From assembly GCA_029865515.1 (NCBI GenBank), contig JAOUGQ010000154.1, positions 1 through 6,884 on the forward strand: a stretch of DNA of 6,884 nt. The letters are read 5' to 3'. Under the pieces are notes generated by a model, which made no database searches, was not told the origin of the DNA, and was given only the letters and a program-made list of their open reading frames with translations. The position numbers and the translations under genes were made by a program. This document shows, one piece after another, positions 6,849-6,884 of this stretch. Each line of letters begins with the position of its first letter. Within the stretch, counting starts at the first letter, position 1. The stretch comes from Nitrospirota bacterium (GTDB lineage Bacteria; Nitrospirota; Nitrospiria; Nitrospirales; UBA8639).

Positions 6849-6884
6849 GATCGAAGTAATTCTTTTCCAGAGGAAAATGCGAGC

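Overview
The window carries four genes, all read right to left (minus strand): a membrane-anchored M23 (LytM-type) peptidase, ParC, ParE, and the N-terminal half of a SagB/ThcOx-type nitroreductase-family protein that runs off the left edge. This is a compact bacterial chromosome segment with moderate GC by eye, short gaps (83, 68 and 100 bp), Shine-Dalgarno sites in front of parC and parE, and no sign of mobile DNA, CRISPR, tRNA or rRNA. The wording of the ParC and ParE proteins resembles the topoisomerase IV-like pairs of deep-branching Gram-negative phyla such as Nitrospirota, Planctomycetota or Myxococcota. A Nitrospirota source is my best guess, from memory of family style only, and is not proven by anything here.

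Right part (5415 to about 6848): the M23 protein has an N-terminal hydrophobic anchor, two beta-rich stretches and a C-terminal peptidase domain with a complete zinc and catalytic set. Its start is uncertain because the frame stays open to the window edge. Middle (905 to 5331): parC is followed 68 bp later by parE. Both look intact, with the cleavage tyrosine in ParC and complete GHKL ATPase and TOPRIM metal sites in ParE. Together they would form an A2B2 type IIA topoisomerase that decatenates or relaxes DNA. Left part (1 to 804): a SagB-like flavoprotein fragment of 268 codons with no stop before the edge.

The M23, parC and parE genes could form one operon, linking a cell-wall hydrolase with chromosome decatenation, two jobs that meet at cell division; this link is inference. 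The 100-bp gap before the SagB-like gene holds two inverted repeats and a possible promoter placed so that transcription would begin almost at the start codon, so that gene may be a separate unit. I see no clearly new system. The points most worth checking are the orphan SagB-like gene, the alanine at the quinolone-contact position of ParC, the displaced GyrA-box-like motif, and the possible leaderless start.
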